DNA from: Platanthera guangdongensis
Taxonomy: Eukaryota > Streptophyta > Magnoliopsida > Asparagales > Orchidaceae
NCBI GenBank assembly: GCA_039583875.1
Contig: CM077157.1
Span: 73,966,346 to 74,030,345, forward strand
Reading direction: 5' to 3'
Length of the DNA stretch: 64,000 nt
A model generated the notes under the pieces. The model was given only the letters and a program-made list of their open reading frames with translations. It was not told the DNA's origin and did not search any database. The translations under genes were made by a program, and so were the position numbers. Positions 23,388 to 34,589 of this stretch are shown here, one piece after another (the stretch's first letter is position 1; each line of letters begins with the position of its first letter).

Positions 23388-25464
23388 TCATTTGTTTTTG
23401 ACCCAGTTTACCTTGGGCCTAGGTTGATAACCTCTGAATTCTGAAATGAAAGACATCCCAGGTTGACTCTTATATCCTTCAGGATGATATCTCCTTGGAG
23501 GTATAATCCATTCAGTATAAGGGTTAAAGGTTTGGGATGAAGAACCCTTAGGATTCAATTTTGATTTGCATTTGACAAAGTTTCCAGAGTTCTGACCTCT
23601 GTTCGACGATCTTGGAGCTGAGTTCGACGATCTTGGGTTAGATCGTCGAGCTCCGTTCGACGGTCGACTATGGCTGAGGTCAGGTATATGAGATCGTCGA
23701 GCTGCGTTCGACGACTTTGGCTGAGATCGTCGATCTGCGTTCGACGATTTTTCCTGAGATCGTTGAGCTGCGTTCGGCGATCGTCGATCTTCATTCGGCG
23801 ATCGTTGATCTCCGTTCGATGATTTTTGCTGGGACTTAGTTTTCTGAGGCAGATCAAAATTTTTCCTGGCAACCTCTACAACTCCCTTTCCCTTGTTAGA
23901 AATAAACTTGATGGGAGTTGTTAGGACTATAGGTTGGATGGATGAAGCACCCAAGCCCAGTGTACTGTTGAATCTAGAGTTCATTGTGCTTGTGATGTCC
24001 ATCAGCTTGATGCTTCTCCCATTAAGGGATTCTTCAAGCTTCTTGGCCTCAGAGAGCTCACTTTTCAGTGAAGCTATCTGTTCCCTACAGTTCTCCAACT
24101 CCTGAGAGAGTTTGAGGTTTTCTGACTTTAAATCATTGTGTTCAGATAATTGATTTCTGAGAGAGATAATCTCTTTCTCAGACTTTAGCAGGTCTAAACA
24201 CAGTGCTTTAAATTCAGATTTAAAATCTTCTGAACTAAAATCAAAAGAACTAATTACCTGATCTTCTTCAGGTTGAGTCTCTGAGTCTGACTCTGACTCC
24301 TCTTCCTCTGAGTTGTGCTGTGAGGCATTGATTGCCATCATGCAGAACTCCTTTTCTTCTGCATCATCCTCATCATCACTTGAGCTAGAAGAGGCTTCTG
24401 ACTCCTCTTCTGTCTCACTCCAGGATTCAACAACAAACCCTTTTCTTGTATGCTTATTTTTTGCTTGAAGAAGGTTTGCCACTTCCATTCCTTTTGGAGT
24501 CTTTCTCCTTTCTTCTTTCTTTTCTGTCCCTTCTGTCCTTGATCTTGTTCTCTGGACAGTCAGGAACTATGTGCCCTGGTTTCCTGCAACCAAAGCAGAT
24601 AATATCTTTATTGTTGCTAATGGACTTGTCATACCTTGGCTTGTCCTGCTCCTTGTATGATCTTCTTCTGAAGTCCTTTCTGGAAATCTTGTAGAATCTT
24701 TTGGCCAACAAGCTGAGTAGTTCATCATTGCCTGTGCTCTTATCTTCATGCAGATCCTCAGTTGCCTTAAAGGCTATGGTCTTCTCTTTCCTTGTGGCTG
24801 GTGAAGTAGCCTTCTGTTCTTCCTCTCTATTCTTGATGAGCAGCTCATAAGATTTGAGCTTACCCAACAAGGCTTCAGTGGTGATCTCATTCAGACTTCT
24901 GGCATCTTTAATTGGCCAGATTCTTGAATCCCAAGTGCTGGGGAAGCACATTAGGATCTTGTCATTAAGTTCTGTTAGAGAGATCTCTTTCTCTAATGTC
25001 CTCAGTTCACTGACAATTAGACTCAGTCTATTGTACATGTCTCCCACTGACTCAGTCTCTCCCTTCTTGAAGTTCTCATATTGAGTGATGAGATGGGATC
25101 TTCTGTCCTTTCTCTCATCAGCTGAGTCTGAGACTATTTCTGAGAGTCTATCCAAAATTTCCTTGGCTGAATTACATTCAACTACCTTTTGAAAAATGTC
25201 ATCTGACATTGTCTGAGCTAGAATGTTCATAGCCTTGGCATCAGCTACTTTCCATTTTTTGATGTCAGCATCTGTTCCTGATGGAGGTGGAACAGCATTT
25301 GTACTTGTGCTCTCTAGGGGTCTTGGACACACTGTCAAAACAGAATTAAATATATCTTCATCAATAGAATTCATGTAGAGTCTAATCCTTGCTTTCCAAA
25401 GTGCAAACTTTGACAGATTGCACACTGGAGGTCTGGTGCTAGCATAATCTTTGTTTTGGGCCAT
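23388..25464 (-). pseudogene. Copia B gag with embedded palindrome array, one frameshift
   Basis: It starts at ATG 25464 (MAQNKDYAST), also seen in B2. The Sirevirus-like gag core comes first (WKARIRLYMNS, RRSHLITQYENFKKG, LGKLKSYELLI), then zinc knuckle CFGCRKPGHIVPDC (about residue 290), an acidic stretch, a coiled-coil-like segment (SLRNQLSEHNDLKSENLKL), and an RRS/SSN-rich basic repeat zone encoded by the palindrome motif. A 1-nt change in an A-run near 24460 splits the frame (B2 keeps a different sequence here), so the ORFs 25464-24454 and 24488-23388 were once continuous. The gag stop at 23388 is followed at once by pol in the +1 frame. Confidence 0.9.
23599..23825 (-). repeat. Third copy of the B palindrome motif, inside gag coding sequence
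   Basis: ATCGTCGA...TTCGACGAT units occur in frame within gag and are translated as SSN/RRS repeats such as SSNAARRS. The motif is the same as in the B LTR and pol-3'ORF arrays. B2 has the same feature at 61601-61778. A and C gag lack it. Confidence 0.9.
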
Positions 25465-25580
25465 GATTTGTGCAAACAGAATCTAATAATAAAAAATACA
25501 AAAAAAAGATCTAGTTTAGGATCTTGAGGTTCAGGTGTTAGCCTGTACAACCAATCAGATATGGTATGTTTAACCAACCT

Positions 25581-25595
25581 CGCTTTGATACCAAT
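25581..25595 (-). promoter_or_regulatory. Primer binding site of copia B
   Basis: On the minus strand ATTGGTATCAAAGCG directly follows the 5' LTR end (CTTTCA at 25596). It corresponds to initiator tRNA-Met. Confidence 0.9.
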
Positions 25596-27103
25596 TGAAA
25601 GAGCAACTAGATCTGATATACTCTAGAGGGGGGTGAATAGAGTATATGGTGCTTTAAAACTTTTGCAAACTTTTACAACAATTATTGTAATATGTGTGAG
25701 CAGGGAAGCAGAAATAAATCTAATCACAGTACAGAGCTATGCAAATACTAAGCATAGAAAAATCAAGGCCAGAAACAAAAAGAAAACAAGCCAAAACCAG
25801 ATGACACAAGGGAATATAGTGGTTCCCCAAACGTGGGTACATCCACTCTTCTACCACCCTAGGTAGGAATCCACTGCAGGATGAGTTGATCAGGTGTCCT
25901 GGGCACCAATGAGCTTTTAAAAAGGTGCTCAAAAACCAAAGCAGATTTTTTGATCAGGTGTCTTGCCACCAATGAGCTTTTGACAAGGTGCTCAAAAACC
26001 AGATTCAAACTTTTGAAGGGAGTTTGAGAAACCCTTTACAGAGTGGGGGTGAGAGAGTTATGGCAGTCTTATCTTTCTCAACCAACTGAGAAGACTAAGT
26101 TGATTGATGTCAAAGCTCCCCCTGAGTCCTTGAGATCTTCAGAAAGAATAGCTTTGCTGAGGGTGATAGGCCTTCAAAGATCGAACTCCAATAATAAATG
26201 ATTTCAGCAAGCTGAAATGTTGAGTGTCTGGAGTCTTGAAATGATGTTGGCCTTGAACACTTTGAGAGCTGAAGAGATCTGAAGATTTTTGAAAGCTTGA
26301 TCTCTTTGATGAGTGTTCTTCAGAATTCTTTTTGACAGAAACTTTTTTTGTATCTTTCTGTATTCTGTATATTGTGTGTCTTCTTTCTTCTGGTTGATGT
26401 AGATTCAAAAAACATCCTGTCTTTTATTCTCTGTTCCAGAATAGAATGTCATTCTCTATCAAGGATAGCCGTTGGTCTGCATTGATTGCATCCTTAATTG
26501 CAAAAACTCTTCTGGAGGAAAGTCCACAGAATTATTCCTTGAAAAGTCCCTTGAAACTTGGTCCAGAAGTAAATGAAAACGGCTAGCAAATCTTTGAATT
26601 AATTGCAGAATAACTCTTAACTGATTTGAATTTGAATTCTCGAAGTTATCTGAAATCGTCGAACTGAGCTCTACTATCGTCGAGCTGAGCTCAGCGAACT
26701 GGAAAACTCAAGCAGCAAAATAATCGTCGATCTGAGCTCAAAGATCATCGAACTGAGCTCAAAGATAAAGATCCAATGCAGAGTCAAAATCGTCAACCTG
26801 AGCTCACCGATCGTCGAATGGAGTTCGACGATATTATGAAGTTGAGCTCAGCGATCGTCGAGTGGAGCTCGACGATCCGTCGGAGTTGAGCTAGACGATC
26901 GTCGATCGGAGTTCGACGAATCGTCGTGCTGAGCTCGACGAACAGACTTAGTCTCCAGACAGAAAAACTTGATCTCCAGGGCAGCTTCCAATCCTAGACT
27001 TCTAACCCTTAGACTCAATTCTAATTGACCTATTAAGCTATACAGAAGGTCAAGTAAAGGTTCCTAGAGACATAGTGATCCTGACCCAAATTAGTAATAG
27101 GGT
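25596..27103 (-). repeat. 5' LTR of copia B (first 9 bp displaced to 36258-36266)
   Basis: It is nearly identical to 14995-16511. Element C inserted 9-14 bp from the outer LTR end, so the final GTTCCAACA lies at 36258-36266. The LTR contains the U3 array, a TATA-like AATAAAAGAC around 26420-26430 (minus) and the U5 block 25814-25849. Confidence 0.95.
26655..26943 (-). repeat. TCGTCGA/TCGACGA array in B 5' LTR U3
   Basis: It has the same unit order as 16053-16342 with scattered base changes, some of which hit the CG steps (for example ATCATCGA and CGTCAACC). Confidence 0.9.
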
Positions 27104-27959
27104 TGAAAGTCCACCTAGTGTCAGCTATGTGCACCTATGGGGGGGGGGGGGAATAGGTGACGAGTAGCGCTTTTGCGGAATTTACGAACGTACCTGCACA
27201 ATAAAAATAAAAAGCACAGCACACAGAATACACAGGCAATTTACAGTGGTTCCCCGACTTGGGTACATCCACTTTCCCCCTTCGACCTATCTCCCCAACA
27301 AGGGACGACTCGGTCACTTCTCCAACGGGATTGAAATCCAATACCTGCACTAACGGAAGGAACCCTTCCACACGTGAGAGTCAACACTCCCACAAAACGG
27401 GTTGCACCCAACCCTTACAACACGGAACAATCGTTCCTTTACAACAAAAGTAAATATGGAATGTACACGAGATACAAACTTCGTTTGGAGACTACGGTGT
27501 TCCTCTTCGTTCGACGACGTGTTCGTGAAGTCAACGAAAAGTCTACAACCTTGGTCTCTCTTGGAAAGGATCTTCCCGAAACCGGCGGCGGCAATCCGAG
27601 CGGGGGCTTGGTTCGGGATCGACGGCAACGACGATGCGCGGCAGCAGTACTTCTGAGATCCAATCTTCGTTGCAAAGCAAACTAGGTCTACCAACGGTCA
27701 CTCTAGGATCGGTCGTCTCGATCGATTCGGACGGGGGAGTTTTTCCCGGTCAACAAATCGAGAGACAAGGGATCTCTGGATAGACACGTGAGACTCAAGC
27801 TTTGTTAAGCTTCTGTCGCCGGAGATCGGGAAGAAATGCGATCAGCAGCGGCGACGGACTTGCGCGAGCGGCGACGGAGGCGGCAGAGAGATTTCGCGAT
27901 TTTAGGGTTGCACTCGCTCGGCTTCTTTCTGTCTAGGTATTCCGTTCAAAATACCCGTG

Positions 27960-27967
27960 TATAAATA
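27960..27967 (-). promoter_or_regulatory. TATA box of C LTR
   Basis: TATTTATA on the minus strand lies about 125 bp downstream of the palindrome array. In the other LTR the equivalent site (about 35447) has changed to GTATAACTA on the plus strand, weakening it. Confidence 0.5.
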
Positions 27968-28090
27968 CTGTAGTTAACTCCAATATGACCGTTTGTGGGA
28001 CCCACAATAGAAATCCCCAAATCCCGGTCCAGAAATTTAACAGCGGCAGAATCCGGTTCAGGAAGTTCCAGAAAAATGCCAAGTTAAAAT

Positions 28091-28450
28091 CGGTGAGAAT
28101 CGAAAGTGATTCTCGCCGAGTCACCTAGAATCAAAGGTGATTCTCGACGATTCGGCGAGAATCAAAGATGATTCTCGTCGAATTTGCCTTGGTTGCACGC
28201 ACTGCTTTAGGCCAGGTCGAGACGGCGAGAATCACTTAGTGATTCTCGCCGATTCGACGAGAATCACTAGTGATTCTCGCCGAATCGGCGAGAATCACTG
28301 TCGATTCTTACTTAGACGCAGAGGTGCTTGCTTAGAAGTTGCTGGATCGAGTTCGGCGAGAATCAACTTCTGATTCTCGACGAATCGGCGAGAATCCCAA
28401 GTGATTCTCGCCGAATCGGCGAGAATCACTTGGTGATTCTCGTCGATTCT
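28091..28450 (-). repeat. GATTCTCGCCGAATC palindrome array in C 3' LTR U3
   Basis: Repeated GATTCTCGCCGA/TCGGCGAGAATC half-sites are joined head to head, forming nested inverted repeats with 4-8 bp loops. About eight paired units are present. The left copy holds roughly one more half-unit (~20 bp) than the right-LTR copy. Confidence 0.9.
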
Positions 28451-28783
28451 AACTTAGACGAATTTTCGTCTTTCCACCTATGAGATGCTCCTTGACCCAT
28501 CCTTGCTCCTTGTCTGCTCCTGCATATTTACAGCCCTGTGCTTGAAAATAAGCGCACTCCAATAGAGAGAGTACACGTAGTCCAACACACTGATCTGCTC
28601 AACGAGGGATTACGTCGTGCAGACCCGTGCATATTGACCTACTGCACCCTGACATTGGTGTGCACTTAGCGTGGAAAAACTGCAAGCACAACTAGAAGGA
28701 TTTTATCAAATACATAGTCTATTGACCTTAGCTTGTCCAGGGGCTTCTTCAAATCAGGTACATTGTGGATACAATACCCAACA

Positions 28784-29010
28784 ATCTCCCCCTATTTGAA
28801 GAAGCCTAAACCCTACAAGCTAAGGTGAATAGACCAAATGAGAATGAAAACCATAAACTGAAAAGTGAGTTGAGTGAGTTATTCATTACCAATACCAATT
28901 TCTTGGGAGTAAGCTTGGAGCCACCTTAGCCTGAGCCGAGAGGGTAATCTCCCCCTTTTCGGCTTCTACAAATCGGGGTCTGTAGCGTTTTACCCTTTGC
29001 TCCCCCTCAG
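28784..29010 (-). promoter_or_regulatory. Multiple polypurine tracts of copia C
   Basis: On the minus strand three purine tracts lie between the pol stop and the 3' LTR: GAGGGGGAGCAAAGGG (about 28994-29009), GAAAAGGGGGAGAT (28947-28960), and AAATAGGGGGAGAT (28784-28797) at the LTR edge. Repeated PPT-like tracts before the 3' LTR are a known trait of Sireviruses. Confidence 0.75.
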
Positions 29011-29041
29011 TTCTTGCACGGGCCTGGAGCCTCTGAAGTCT

Positions 29042-32000
29042 TCATTCCTCATAATTGAGCATCCCCAATTCAGTCTTGAAAAGATTGAACTTGGCCTCGT
29101 CTAGGGGCTTTGTGAATATATCAGCAATCTGCTTGTCCGTGGGGACATAACAGAGAGAGATATCCTTGTTCTCCACGTGCTCCCGAATGAAGTGGTAGCG
29201 TACTTCAATATGCTTCGTTCTGCTGTGCGACACCGGATTGTTGGCAATGGCAATTGCACTGGAGGAGTCGCAGTACATGGGTACTTCCTTGAACTGAAGG
29301 TCGTAGTCGGCTAACTGGTTTCTGATCCATAGAAGTTGTGCGCAACAGCTTCCTGCCGAGATGTACTCTGACTCTGCTGTGGAGGTTGCAACACAATTCT
29401 GTTTCTTGCTGTTCCATGAGATAAGCCTCCTGCCGAGGAATTGACACGTCCCGGAGGTGCTTTTCTTGTCATCTCTGCTCCCTGCAAAATAAGCATCTAA
29501 AAAGCCTATTAGCTCGACATCATTGTTTCTCGGGTACCACAAGACAAGATTAGGAGTACCTTTAAGGTATCTCAGAATTCGCTTTGCAGCGACATAGTGA
29601 GATTCCTTAGTGTTCACCTGATATCGGGCACAGACACATGTGGAGAACATAATATCCGGTCGACTGGCAGTAAGGTAGAGCAGGGATCCAATGATGCTTC
29701 TGTATTTGGTTTCATCGAAAGGTTTACCTTTCTCATCCTTATCCAGAGACATGGTGGATCCCATTGGAGTCTTCATAGAGGTTGCACTCTCCATACCGAA
29801 TTTCTTAAGGAGTTCATTTGTGAACTTCGTCTGAGAGATGAAGATTCCATCCTCAGACTGTTTCACTTGAAGTCCTAAGAAATACTTGAGCTCTCCCATA
29901 CTGCTCATTTCAAACTTTCCTTGCATAAGTTTAGAAAACTTTTTGCAAAGATTGTTGTCCGTTGATCCGAATATTATGTCATCGACATAGATTTGCACCA
30001 GCAAAATCTTGTCTTTGACTTCCCTGAGAAACAATGTTTTATCTATTTTACCTCTGGAGAACTTGTTCTCAAGAAGAAAACTAGATAAAGTCTCATACCA
30101 AGCTCGTGGAGCTTGTTTCAACCCATATAAGGCCTTATTAAGAAAATAAACGTGATTGGGATAAGTAGGATCGACAAAACCTGGGGGTTGAGCGACAAAT
30201 ACTTCCTCTTTCAGGTCTCCGTTCAGGAATGCTGATTTCACATCCATTTGATAGACTGTGAATCCTTTGTGTGAAGCATACGCCAGGAACAACCTGATTG
30301 CCTCGAGCCTTGCTACTGGCGCGAAGGTCTGGTCGAAGTCAATCCCTTCCTCCTGTCTGTAACCTTGAGCTACCAGCCTGGCCTTGTTCTTTACGATGAC
30401 ACCATGTTCATCCAGCTTGTTTCTGAAGATCCACTTCGTGCCAATCACATTCTGCTTGTATGGTCTGGGAACAAGCGTCCAAACATTGCAACGTTCGAAT
30501 TGATGTAGTTCCTCTTGCATGGCCAGAATCCATGCCGCATCCTTGTTCTCCTCGTCGAACTTCTTTGGCTCAACCTGTGACAGGAAGCTAAGATGCAATA
30601 CTTCGTTAACTGTACCTCTTCGAGTTCTGACACCAACACGAGGATCCCCGATGATCTGATCTCTAGGATGATCTCTCACGTGTCGGAGCTCTAGAAGTCT
30701 GGCGTCTGGAGCTTCAACTACTTCTTGGGCTTCTCTTTCTTCTAAGAGATTTGTCCCATCTTGATCTTCAACATTTTCAGATGACGTGGAGGTGGAAACT
30801 TTGACGTACTTGGGAGCGTCATCTTTAGCGGTCTTATCCAGACTCAGCTGTTCAAGTCTAGCACCTGCATCTTCAAGAATACTATCGGAAGAATTGCTGT
30901 TAAGCAAACTTCCTTCATCAAATACAACATTTATTGATTCTTCTACCACTAGGGTTTTCTTATTGAAGACCCTATATGCCCGACTATGGGAACTATAGCC
31001 CATGAATATGCCTTCGAAGCATTTTTCACTGAATTTAGTACGCGGGTACTTCCCATTATTCAGTACATAGCATCTGCAACCAAAAATCCTCAAGTAGGAC
31101 ATGGTTGGTTTCCTGCCTTTCAGTAGCTCGTAGGGCGTCTTACGATGATGCTTGTTGATCAATGCTCGGTTTTGTACATGACATGCCGTATTGACACCCT
31201 CTGCCCAAAAGTATTCCAGGAGAGAAGCGTCTTTCAACATTGTCGTGCAGGCTTCAATGAGAGTTCTATTTCTCCTCTCTGCAACTCCATTTTGCTGAGG
31301 AGTGCGCGGGGAGGAAAACTCATGAAAGATATCTTGTTCTACACAAAATTCTGTCATTACACCAGATTCGAATTCTGTTCCATGGTCACTTCTGATTTTG
31401 ACCACGGAGCAGTTAAATTCGTTCTGAACCTGCTTGACAAAATTAGTGAAGATGTCAACCGTATCTGACTTTCGTTTCAAAAAGAACACCCATGTAAACC
31501 GAGAATGATCATCAACTATCACTAGCGTATAGGACTTGCCTCCCAAGCTATGAACTTGCATTGGACCAAACAAGTCCATATGCAAAAGGTAAAGACATCG
31601 GGAAGAGTCTTTGGCAGCGATGCTTTTAAAGGTAGCCCGAGTCTGTTTGCCCATCTGGCATGCAGGACATGGGCTATCTTTGATGCACTTGATACTGGGA
31701 GCATCCCTTACCAAGTTCTTAGAAAACAGCATACTAATTGTCTTGAAATTAATATGTGCCAATCTCTTGTGCCATTGTTCACAAAGAGATGCACTGCCTG
31801 TTGCCACAAGGCATACGGGGGTAGATGAATCTAAACTGAGAAAATCTAAACAAAAGATATTTCTGCTCCTAATGCCTGATAATACCGTTTCAGAAGAGGT
31901 ACGTGAAATTATCAGACATTTATCCTTGCAGAACTTAACGTCATAACCTTTATCACATAACTGACTTACACTGATCAGGTTATGGTTTAACCCTTCAACA

Positions 32001-32209
32001 TAAGCCACGTCGGTGATAGAGATTATACCATTGGAAATCATACCATAACCTCTGGTGACTCCTCGATCTGACCCTCCAAAGATGACTTTGGGTCCATTCT
32101 CTACTGGAGTGTAATTACGCAGCAGGCTTCTTGTCCCGGTCATATGCCGGGAGCATCCACTGTCCAAATACCAGATCGGCGTTTTGGTGGCCTTTGGACA
32201 TTCCTGCAA
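29042..32209 (-). CDS. Copia C pol polyprotein (PR-INT-RT-RNase H), open
   Basis: 1055 codons from TTG 32209; no ATG is near, and pol lies in the +1 frame relative to gag, so expression by frameshift or splicing is implied. Domains: protease [12 protein letters not shown] (about residue 14-25); integrase zinc finger H-H-C-C (HKRLAH...CPACQMGKQ, ~146-190) and catalytic core with [35 protein letters not shown] with [17 protein letters not shown] and [11 protein letters not shown] (~741); RNase H with KKSTSG and [11 protein letters not shown]. The RNase H metal site reads LDAYFAG where relatives have SDADYAG, so the second Asp is now Tyr; this may weaken the enzyme. It ends LGMLNYEE, stop at 29042. 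It makes the enzymes for cDNA synthesis and integration. Confidence 0.95.
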   Translation of the reverse strand: MQECPKATKTPIWYLDSGCSRHMTGTRSLLRNYTPVENGPKVIFGGSDRGVTRGYGMISNGIISITDVAYVEGLNHNLISVSQLCDKGYDVKFCKDKCLIISRTSSETVLSGIRSRNIFCLDFLSLDSSTPVCLVATGSASLCEQWHKRLAHINFKTISMLFSKNLVRDAPSIKCIKDSPCPACQMGKQTRATFKSIAAKDSSRCLYLLHMDLFGPMQVHSLGGKSYTLVIVDDHSRFTWVFFLKRKSDTVDIFTNFVKQVQNEFNCSVVKIRSDHGTEFESGVMTEFCVEQDIFHEFSSPRTPQQNGVAERRNRTLIEACTTMLKDASLLEYFWAEGVNTACHVQNRALINKHHRKTPYELLKGRKPTMSYLRIFGCRCYVLNNGKYPRTKFSEKCFEGIFMGYSSHSRAYRVFNKKTLVVEESINVVFDEGSLLNSNSSDSILEDAGARLEQLSLDKTAKDDAPKYVKVSTSTSSENVEDQDGTNLLEEREAQEVVEAPDARLLELRHVRDHPRDQIIGDPRVGVRTRRGTVNEVLHLSFLSQVEPKKFDEENKDAAWILAMQEELHQFERCNVWTLVPRPYKQNVIGTKWIFRNKLDEHGVIVKNKARLVAQGYRQEEGIDFDQTFAPVARLEAIRLFLAYASHKGFTVYQMDVKSAFLNGDLKEEVFVAQPPGFVDPTYPNHVYFLNKALYGLKQAPRAWYETLSSFLLENKFSRGKIDKTLFLREVKDKILLVQIYVDDIIFGSTDNNLCKKFSKLMQGKFEMSSMGELKYFLGLQVKQSEDGIFISQTKFTNELLKKFGMESATSMKTPMGSTMSLDKDEKGKPFDETKYRSIIGSLLYLTASRPDIMFSTCVCARYQVNTKESHYVAAKRILRYLKGTPNLVLWYPRNNDVELIGFLDAYFAGSRDDKKSTSGTCQFLGRRLISWNSKKQNCVATSTAESEYISAGSCCAQLLWIRNQLADYDLQFKEVPMYCDSSSAIAIANNPVSHSRTKHIEVRYHFIREHVENKDISLCYVPTDKQIADIFTKPLDEAKFNLFKTELGMLNYEE

Positions 32210-32216
32210 AACAAAA

Positions 32217-34499
32217 TTAATTTGCCTTAGGAACCCAATCGAACTTGGGTCCTAGATTCCTGGTTAGCACACTCCCCCTCGGTTGGTTAACCCTACGAGT
32301 GGTCGGACTCGCATTGCTAACATGGGGAGTCTCGTAGTTCCTTGGATTAAACCAACAATCCACGACAAAGTGACCGACTTTGCCACTGCACCAACAGTCA
32401 AATCTGTTGTACCTCTTCCTAGGCTCCTGCCTTACCCTGGGAACGGTAGGTACTGCTGGGGCCTTGGATCTGGAGGTGGAGGCCTCATGGTGACAACAGT
32501 CGCATGACTTTGTCACCTTCTGTATAACAGGCTTGGCTTTTGGTGCCTGCTTTCCATTATGGCCGCTAGAGAACGGACCATAATTTCCTATGTGGATTTC
32601 CACATAAGGTGCCTTGAAGGCACTCTCACCGAAGTTCCGGGGAAAGTTCCAACCGTCATACCGGCTCTTTGGCTTTGCAACCGAGGGCCGGAAATGATGC
32701 CCAAATGTTGACTCAAAGTCGTGTTGGTTGCAAGGAAAGCCAGGCTTTCTGAACGCAACAGGACTAAGAGGAGCCTTACCCTTTTCATCAGCAGAGGCCT
32801 TCTTGGCGGCCTTATTCTTCCTCTGGTTCTTGTTTCTCCTAGATGAAGAACCAGATACCCCTATATGCCCCAAGCCAGCTCCTTTGGCCTGAGCAGAGAA
32901 GGTATCAACGACTGGAAGAACTGTTTTTGGCATGTAGAAGCTCTTGACGATCTTCCTTTCTGCTGCAAGTAGTTCTTCCAACTTGTCGACTTCTTCCTGC
33001 TTTAGATCAAGGAGCTTCAAAGACTCTGAATGCTTAGAAGTCAGGTCAAGGTGTTCCTGTCGGAGAGAAATCAAGCTAGTGACCTCTTCCCTTAGGGATA
33101 CACACTCACCCTTAAGGAATTTTACTTCCTTCTTCTCAGCCTTCAGTCTCTTTCGGCACTCATCGAAAGTGTTGAGCAGAAGCTCATACTTCTCGAGGAG
33201 CTCAGCTTCACGGGCTGAAGGGCCATCCTCAGGTTCATCATCCTGAGATTCAGGATCAGAGTCGGAGTCGGAGAGAGGGGTGTGAGCTTTTACCTTCCCA
33301 GTAAATGGGGGGCATTCTCCTTCTGAGTCCGAGCGACCCACCAGCCCGAAGTAGGCTTCCTCGTCATCACTGGAGTCTGAGGAATCAGACTCACTTAGTG
33401 TCTTTGGCCTTCTTGCGATGTAGCTCCGCTCCTTCTTCTTATCTCTGGAGGATTTGAGCTCCTCTCCTTTCCCTTTTTCTCTTTTGCTTTGATGGCAGTC
33501 GGCCACGACGTGTCCTGGCTTATTGCATCCAAAGCAGATAATATCAGAAGAACGATGTTTGTTAGGTTTAGATGCATACCTGTCAGAAGAATAATTTTTC
33601 TTCTGATGCCTGGAGGAGGAGCTGTCTTTCATTCTTTGATTCCTCATCTTGAGGAACTTCTTGAACTCTCGGGTGATGAGGGAGAAATCCTCCTCCGACA
33701 GTTCTAAGCCGGAGGAGCATGGTTCAGAGTCCTCCTCCTCTTCCTTACTCCTCGCACGGTATGACATCGCACCCTTGCCCTTTCTGGAGTAACTGGCTTT
33801 TAGGGCCACAGTCTTTTCTTTTGCAGCGGCCTTCTCTGCTTCTTCCTCTGCCTTCCTGGTGTTCAGCTGAAGTTCATAGGACATCAGCTTACTAAACAGG
33901 ATCTGTGGATCAGTTTCTGCTAGTCTGCCAAATTCTCTGATGGCGCAGATCTTTGTGTCCCATTCCTTAGTAAGGGACCTAAGGAATTTGTCATTGAGTT
34001 CACCATTGGTGAACACTCTTCCGTAGCCCTTGAGGGCGTTGACAATCTTCAGGAAGTTCTCGTATGTGACTCCGATCTCTTCCTTAGGCCCTTGCCTGAA
34101 GGCCTCATATTTTTGGTTCAGGAGGGATCTCCGATCATCCCTCACTTCATCCGTGCCCTCCATTAGGATGATCAGGCACTGCCAGATCTCCTGAGCTGTC
34201 CTGCAGTTGCTGAAATTTTGCATCATGGAATCATCAACTGCGCTCACCAGAATGTTTCGTGCCTTCTTGTCCGGTCCCACGAGCACCATCTCGTCTTTAT
34301 CCATTTCAGAAAGTGTCTTCGGCACCTTCTTGGTGGGATCGATGGTGGAGGCCTTGGTGGGGACGTAAGGTCCCTCCTCCACGATCATGAAGAGTCGAGG
34401 ATCGACTGCTTCCATGTAAAACCTGATTCTTTCCTTCCAGATCGGAAAGTTTAGCCTGGTGCATACTGGGATCTTGCCGGAGAACTTGAGCCCGTCCAT
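32217..34499 (-). CDS. Copia C gag, open
   Basis: 760 codons from ATG 34499 ([10 protein letters not shown]). This start is chosen because an open extension upstream has only a GTG, and element A's gag ATG aligns here. It shows the gag core ([38 protein letters not shown]), zinc knuckle [14 protein letters not shown] (about residue 320), an acidic Ser/Asp stretch, a coiled-coil-like segment (~430-520), a basic patch ([16 protein letters not shown]), and a second knuckle-like [14 protein letters not shown] (~705). In the latter the first Cys pair has spacing CxC instead of CxxC (A has CWSCGK), so zinc binding is doubtful. The stop at 32217 is followed by pol in the +1 frame. The product forms the particle and binds RNA. 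Confidence 0.93.
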   Translation of the reverse strand: MDGLKFSGKIPVCTRLNFPIWKERIRFYMEAVDPRLFMIVEEGPYVPTKASTIDPTKKVPKTLSEMDKDEMVLVGPDKKARNILVSAVDDSMMQNFSNCRTAQEIWQCLIILMEGTDEVRDDRRSLLNQKYEAFRQGPKEEIGVTYENFLKIVNALKGYGRVFTNGELNDKFLRSLTKEWDTKICAIREFGRLAETDPQILFSKLMSYELQLNTRKAEEEAEKAAAKEKTVALKASYSRKGKGAMSYRARSKEEEEDSEPCSSGLELSEEDFSLITREFKKFLKMRNQRMKDSSSSRHQKKNYSSDRYASKPNKHRSSDIICFGCNKPGHVVADCHQSKREKGKGEELKSSRDKKKERSYIARRPKTLSESDSSDSSDDEEAYFGLVGRSDSEGECPPFTGKVKAHTPLSDSDSDPESQDDEPEDGPSAREAELLEKYELLLNTFDECRKRLKAEKKEVKFLKGECVSLREEVTSLISLRQEHLDLTSKHSESLKLLDLKQEEVDKLEELLAAERKIVKSFYMPKTVLPVVDTFSAQAKGAGLGHIGVSGSSSRRNKNQRKNKAAKKASADEKGKAPLSPVAFRKPGFPCNQHDFESTFGHHFRPSVAKPKSRYDGWNFPRNFGESAFKAPYVEIHIGNYGPFSSGHNGKQAPKAKPVIQKVTKSCDCCHHEASTSRSKAPAVPTVPRVRQEPRKRYNRFDCWCSGKVGHFVVDCWFNPRNYETPHVSNASPTTRRVNQPRGSVLTRNLGPKFDWVPKAN

Positions 34500-34576
34500 A
34501 GTAGATATTTGTCTTCTTCTTGACACTAGGGGCAGGATTCAACTCAAGGTGTTGACCTTTTTGATGAGCAACCTCC

Positions 34577-34589
34577 CTCTGATACCACT
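34577..34589 (-). promoter_or_regulatory. Primer binding site of copia C
   Basis: The minus strand AGTGGTATCAGAG directly follows the 5' LTR end. TGGTATCAGAG is the initiator-Met tRNA complement. Confidence 0.9.

Larger units (their letters stand above)
27104..28783 (-). repeat. 3' LTR of copia C
   Basis: On the minus strand it runs from TGTTGGGTATTGTATCC (28783) to GGACTTTCA (27104). It contains the U3 array 28091-28450, a TATA-like TATTTATA at 27960-27967 (minus), the U5 block 27242-27277, and a poly-C run of 13 near its end (27139-27151 as G on the plus strand). Short ORFs of 60-115 codons inside it are present in both LTRs and have no domain, so they were not called as genes. Confidence 0.95.

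Noticed and set aside
27350..27694. 103-114 codon ORFs in both C LTRs (also 34839-35183)
   Set aside because: Same position in two LTR copies, overlapping on both strands, no recognisable domain; they lie in the transcribed leader region.
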